NCBI RefSeq assembly: GCF_009857595.1
Contig: NZ_WWCU01000021.1
Span: forward strand, 1-64,000
Reading direction: 5' to 3'
Source: Pseudoduganella aquatica
Lineage (GTDB): Bacteria; Pseudomonadota; Gammaproteobacteria; Burkholderiales; Burkholderiaceae_D
DNA: 64,000 nt
Positions 60,958 through 64,000 of this stretch are shown here, piece by piece (position 1 is the stretch's first letter; the number at the start of each line of letters is the position of its first letter). The translations under genes and the position numbers were made by a program. Below the pieces are notes generated by a model. That model ran no database searches. It was not told where the DNA came from and saw only the letters and a program-made list of their open reading frames with translations.

Positions 60958-61904
60958 TGGGCGGCCTGCTGGCTGGATAGGAGGTTGGGCGTGGTGCGGA
61001 TGCGCATGCCGGGGTGGGCGGCGAAGTGCTCGGCCACCCACTCCACGAACACGCGCACCTTGGCCGACAGGTGGCGGTTCTGCGGATAGACTACATGAAT
61101 CGGGATGGGGTCGGTAATCCACTCGTCCAGCACCTGGGTCAGGCGGCCGGCGCGCAGATGCTCCTCCAGCGCGAAGTCCGTCATCTGCACGATGCCCAGC
61201 CCGGCCACGCCGGCCGCCACGTAGGCGTTGCTGTCGTTGAGCGCGATCACGCCCGGCAGCGGCATCTGGATGCGCTCGCCGTTCAGCGTGAAGTCCCAGT
61301 CGTAGATCTTGCCGGTCTTGGAGGAGAAATAGTTGACGCAGCGGTGGCGCTCCAGCTCGCGCGGGTGCCGCGGCACGCCGTAGCGCGCCAGGTAGGACGG
61401 GGCGGCGCAGGTAACAAAGCTGAGTATCCCGATCCGGCGCGCGATCAACGCCGAGTCGCCCAGCAGGCCGCCGCGCACGGCGCAGTCCACGCCTTCTTCT
61501 ATCAGGTCCACCGGGCGGTCGCTGCAGCCCAGTTCCAGGGTGATGTCCGGATAGCGCTCGAAGAAGTCGGGCAGGGCGGGGATCAGGATTTCGCTGGCCA
61601 GCCCGGTGGGCGCGTCCACCCGCAGCCGCCCGCTGGGGCTGAGCTTGGTGCGCGACAGCGACTCCTCGGCCTCGCGCACGTCCGACAGGATGCGCAGGCA
61701 GCGCTCATAATAAGCAGCCCCGTCGGCGGTGACGCTGATCTGGCGCGTGGTGCGGTGCAGCAGCTTGACCGCCAGCGCCGTTTCCAGGCCTTGCACCAGC
61801 GTCGAGACGCTGGCTTTGGGCAATTGCATGTTCTCGGCCGCGCGCGTAAAGCCGCCGGCGTCCACCACCTGCACGAACACTTCCATTGCTAGCAGTTTGT
61901 TCAT
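60954..61904 (-). CDS. LysR-family regulator
   Basis: A 316-aa regulator: winged helix at 1-60 (VQVVDAGGFTRAAENMQLPK, SVSTLVQGLETALAVKLLHR) and effector domain (DAPTGLASEILIPALPDFFE). It heads an operon with the D-2-hydroxyacid dehydrogenase and is divergent from the RND-efflux genes, the arrangement of CeoR and llpE-ceoAB in Burkholderia. A 7-base dyad lies 10 bases before its start. It may control both directions. Confidence 0.9.
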   Translation of the reverse strand: MNKLLAMEVFVQVVDAGGFTRAAENMQLPKASVSTLVQGLETALAVKLLHRTTRQISVTADGAAYYERCLRILSDVREAEESLSRTKLSPSGRLRVDAPTGLASEILIPALPDFFERYPDITLELGCSDRPVDLIEEGVDCAVRGGLLGDSALIARRIGILSFVTCAAPSYLARYGVPRHPRELERHRCVNYFSSKTGKIYDWDFTLNGERIQMPLPGVIALNDSNAYVAAGVAGLGIVQMTDFALEEHLRAGRLTQVLDEWITDPIPIHVVYPQNRHLSAKVRVFVEWVAEHFAAHPGMRIRTTPNLLSSQQAAQ

Positions 61905-61914
61905 CTATTTCCTT

Positions 61915-61936
61915 ATTGTTCGGGATTCTGAACAAT
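61915..61936. promoter_or_regulatory. Candidate LysR binding dyad
   Basis: ATTGTTC and GAACAAT, perfect 7-base inverted arms with an 8-base spacer, sit in the divergent intergenic region immediately before the LysR gene. Size and position suit a LysR recognition site. Confidence 0.55.
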
Positions 61937-62027
61937 CAATTCGACTTCATCGTATTTATCGGATTGTAGATCAAGTTTATAGTTCATGCATGCGGAAATG
62001 TTACGCACAGCTACTAGGAGTTTTACC

Positions 62028-62237
62028 ATGAAACATCGGGATGGAATCTTTGCAACGATCGCTTTGACGCTGAGTTCGTTCGCCTTGGCCGGAATGATGT
62101 ACACCGACGCGTACTCGGCAGCGACCGGTACGGAGGTCCGTGGCGTCAACGCCTTGACCCACGAGGTCATCGGCGGTGGCCTGGTAGCCTCCGCAGACAG
62201 CGTGGACGGCACGACTTCTGCGGCGGTGCAGCAATGA
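62028..62237 (+). CDS. Small exported protein at the head of the efflux operon
   Basis: A 69-aa protein: hydrophobic N-terminal segment (IFATIALTLSSFALAGMMYT) that may be a signal or anchor, then a short polar tail. AGGAG stands seven bases before the ATG. Its stop overlaps the ATG of the hydrolase-like gene (ATGA), so the two are coupled. Function unknown. Confidence 0.65.
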   Translation: MKHRDGIFATIALTLSSFALAGMMYTDAYSAATGTEVRGVNALTHEVIGGGLVASADSVDGTTSAAVQQ

Positions 62238-63073
62238 TGGAGCAGGCCCCATTGGCGTTGAAGACGCGCGATATCGAAGTAAGCGGCGCGCACGGCCCGC
62301 TGGCGGCGCGCTTGTACAGCGGCGCCTGGTCGGGCGCCGGCAAGCGCGATACGCTGATCGTCTTCTTCCCTGGCGGCGGTTTTGTCAGCGGTGACCTGGA
62401 GGAAGCCGACGAGTTCCTGCGCGGCCTGGTGAGCTGCGACACCGGCTACCTCGTGCTGGCCAGTAATTACACCCTCGCCACTGTCAGCCCTTTCCCGGCT
62501 GCGGTGGAGGACGCCCACGCGGTACTGCTGTGGGCAAAAAAGAATAAAACCAAGCTGGGCTGGAATGGCAAGCGCCTGGTGGTGGCCGGCATTGAAGCCG
62601 GCGCCAACCTGGCCGCCGTCAGCACGCTGATGTCGCGCGACCGCGGCGGCCCTGCGCTGTCCGGCCAGATCCTCATTATGCCCATGCTGGACCCGGGCCT
62701 GTCGAGCAGCTCCATGCGGGAGCTGCCGACATGCACCGACAAGGCCAAGGCGGCCGACGTGTGCGCCGCCGGCTACCGCGGCTACCTGCCCAATGCGGCG
62801 GACCGTACCCACCCTTATGCCTCGCCGCTGCAGTCGAGCCGGCTGAAGAATCTGCCGCCCGCGCTGATCCTGTCGGGCGAAGACGACCCATTACGCGATG
62901 AAGCTGAACAATACGGCAGCAAACTGATCTCCTGCGGGATCAAGACCACGGTGCGGCGCCTGCCTGCCGCGCCGGTTTCCGACGTCGAAGCGCGCAATGA
63001 ATGCGCGTGCAAGGTGTTTGCGCTGAGCGAGATTGCCGGCTTTATCGCCGGACTGGACGGTGCGGAGTCCTGA
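62234..63073 (+). CDS. LlpE-like alpha/beta-hydrolase without catalytic Ser and His
   Basis: A 279-aa protein of the hormone-sensitive-lipase-type alpha/beta-hydrolase fold. FFPGGGF (45-50) replaces the oxyanion HGGG. The nucleophile elbow, normally GDSAGG, reads GIEAGAN with Glu121 in place of Ser. Asp in SGEDDPLRDEA remains, but the region that should give the His reads PAAPVSD. It is thus probably not a hydrolase. In Burkholderia a lipase-like gene (llpE) lies before the ceoA-ceoB-opcM efflux genes; here the next gene is likewise an RND adaptor. A regulatory or binding role is possible. Confidence 0.78.
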   Translation: MMEQAPLALKTRDIEVSGAHGPLAARLYSGAWSGAGKRDTLIVFFPGGGFVSGDLEEADEFLRGLVSCDTGYLVLASNYTLATVSPFPAAVEDAHAVLLWAKKNKTKLGWNGKRLVVAGIEAGANLAAVSTLMSRDRGGPALSGQILIMPMLDPGLSSSSMRELPTCTDKAKAADVCAAGYRGYLPNAADRTHPYASPLQSSRLKNLPPALILSGEDDPLRDEAEQYGSKLISCGIKTTVRRLPAAPVSDVEARNECACKVFALSEIAGFIAGLDGAES

Positions 63074-63095
63074 CCATGAATAACTAAACAAATAA

Positions 63096-63132
63096 GTTTA
63101 CATATTATCTGCCTGCCAGTATATTTGTAAAC
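63096..63132. promoter_or_regulatory. Inverted repeat before the RND adaptor gene
   Basis: GTTTACA (63096-63102) and TGTAAAC (63126-63132) form perfect 7-base arms 23 bases apart in the 189-base gap between the hydrolase-like and adaptor genes. Could be an operator; no protein is implicated. Confidence 0.35.
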
Positions 63133-63177
63133 CAGAGACATTCCATGCAGTAACAATTTTTCCGTGCCTCGTGCGCG

Positions 63178-63204
63178 GTAGGGCCGTCTTGTCCCTACGT
63201 TTTT
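63178..63204 (+). terminator. Terminator-like hairpin inside the efflux operon
   Basis: GTAGGG (63178-63183) and CCCTAC (63193-63198) form a 6-base stem with a 9-base loop, followed by G and TTTTT. It lies 59 bases before the adaptor ATG and may attenuate read-through into the pump genes. Confidence 0.4.
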
Positions 63205-63262
63205 GCAGTGGCGAGCGGTATCGCCGCATCTATTAAAATTTTTCATACAAAAAGGGATGAAT

Positions 63263-64000
63263 ATGAAAACCGAGAAAAACTTCACTGCCATGCTGCGTCC
63301 GCTGGCCGCCGCACTGGTCGTAGCAGGGGTGGCAGCCGTCAGCCTTGCAGGATGCGATACCGCCAATGGCAAGACCGCCGAAGCCCCAGCGGCCGGCGGC
63401 CCGCCGATCTCCGCCGCTGCCGTGGTGGAAAAAAGCGTGACCGAGACGCAGGAATTCTCCGGCCGCCTGGAAGCCATCGAGCGCGTGGAAATCCGTTCGC
63501 GCGTCAGCGGCTTCATCACCGCCGTCAACTTCAAGCCGGGCAGCCTGGTGAAAAAGGGCGACGTGCTGTTCCAGATCGACGCCCGTCCATACCAGGCTGA
63601 ACTGAGCCGCGCCGAAGCCGCCGCGAATTCCGCGCGCGCCAAGGCCGACCTGGCCAAGCTGGAACTGGCCCGCGCCGAGAAGCTGCTGGCCGACAAAGCC
63701 ATCGCGCAGCGCGAATACGACGAGAAATCGTCCAGCCTGAAAGAGCTGGACGCCAACGCCCGCGCCGCTTCCGCGCAAGCCGAAGCGGCCCGCCTGAACG
63801 TGGCTTACACCCAGGTGGTGTCGCCGATTAACGGCCGCGTCTCGAAAGCGGAAATCACGCTGGGCAACCTGGTGGACGCTTCCGCCGTGCTGACCTCCGT
63901 GGTCTCGCTCGACAAGATCTACGCCAGTTTCGACGGCGACGAGGACACCTATTTGCGCGTCGGATCGTCCGCAGCCAAGGGTCAGCCTGTGACCGTGAAA
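63263..64000 (+). CDS. RND efflux periplasmic adaptor (MexE/CeoA type), partial
   Basis: The first 246 codons; the gene runs off the window. A lipoprotein signal ends at VSLAGC. The mature part opens with the lipoyl half ERVEIRSRVSGFITAVNFKP, then KKGDVLFQIDARPYQAEL, a coiled-coil hairpin (LARAEKLLADKAIAQREYDE), the second lipoyl half (TQVVSPINGRVSKAEITLGN) and SVVSLDKIYASFDGDEDTYL, which is characteristic of MexE/CeoA adaptors. The inner-membrane pump and outer channel are expected downstream of the window. Confidence 0.9.
   Translation, partial: MKTEKNFTAMLRPLAAALVVAGVAAVSLAGCDTANGKTAEAPAAGGPPISAAAVVEKSVTETQEFSGRLEAIERVEIRSRVSGFITAVNFKPGSLVKKGDVLFQIDARPYQAELSRAEAAANSARAKADLAKLELARAEKLLADKAIAQREYDEKSSSLKELDANARAASAQAEAARLNVAYTQVVSPINGRVSKAEITLGNLVDASAVLTSVVSLDKIYASFDGDEDTYLRVGSSAAKGQPVTVK

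Overview
The window reads as chromosomal DNA of a high-GC betaproteobacterium, most likely Oxalobacteraceae (Duganella/Massilia/Janthinobacterium type). This is an inference from protein style: DadA/Lrp, an LlpE-CeoA type efflux start, a large TonB receptor feeding uronate enzymes, many c-di-GMP and hybrid-kinase proteins, and dispersed REP-like palindromes. No rRNA or core marker is present to fix the genus.

Layout. 1-108: end of an IS110-type transposase. 194-7582: oligo-uronide utilisation locus (TonB receptor, DUF4861 protein, GH105 hydrolase, GntR/FCD regulator, SDR dehydrogenase). It has two near-duplicate promoters whose operator lies between -35 and -10. 7600-12400: an AT-richer accessory segment of poorly known genes (small ORF, membrane protein, orphan 364-aa protein, PIN-like protein, DnaJ-type zinc-finger frame with no start, frameshifted T5orf172 GIY-YIG gene). 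12400-27300: housekeeping and accessory enzymes, a beta-propeller sensor kinase, and a GGDEF-EAL protein with a periplasmic-binding partner behind a structured leader. 27386-30624: hybrid kinase with HPt next to a REC-EAL phosphodiesterase. 30811-35983: heme-copper oxidase operon (CcoN- and CcoO-like, monoheme cytochrome c, SCO, membrane protein, group III truncated hemoglobin) divergent from an NsrR-type regulator. 35980-48022: HDOD protein, dadA/lrp pair, a TerB-like two-TM protein, a MarR-EmrB-NodT-EmrA drug-efflux operon with a clear MarR operator, and an NDH-2. 48042-56220: dense signalling block (HisKA_3 kinase, two hybrid kinases, REC-GGDEF, PAS-REC). 56552-56993: four identical tRNA-Arg(ACG) genes. 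57081-64000: hydroxy-acid oxidase, small proteins, D-2-hydroxyacid dehydrogenase with LysR, then the start of an RND efflux operon (small membrane protein, inactive-looking hydrolase, adaptor running off the window).

Most interesting signals: two paralogous ~66-nt candidate small RNAs at 12655 and 56279 with CU-rich anti-Shine-Dalgarno stretches; the NsrR-linked oxidase operon lacking a diheme CcoP; the promoter-embedded operators of the uronide locus; the degraded zinc-finger/GIY-YIG junction near 11600; and the LlpE-like hydrolase that has lost its catalytic Ser and His.
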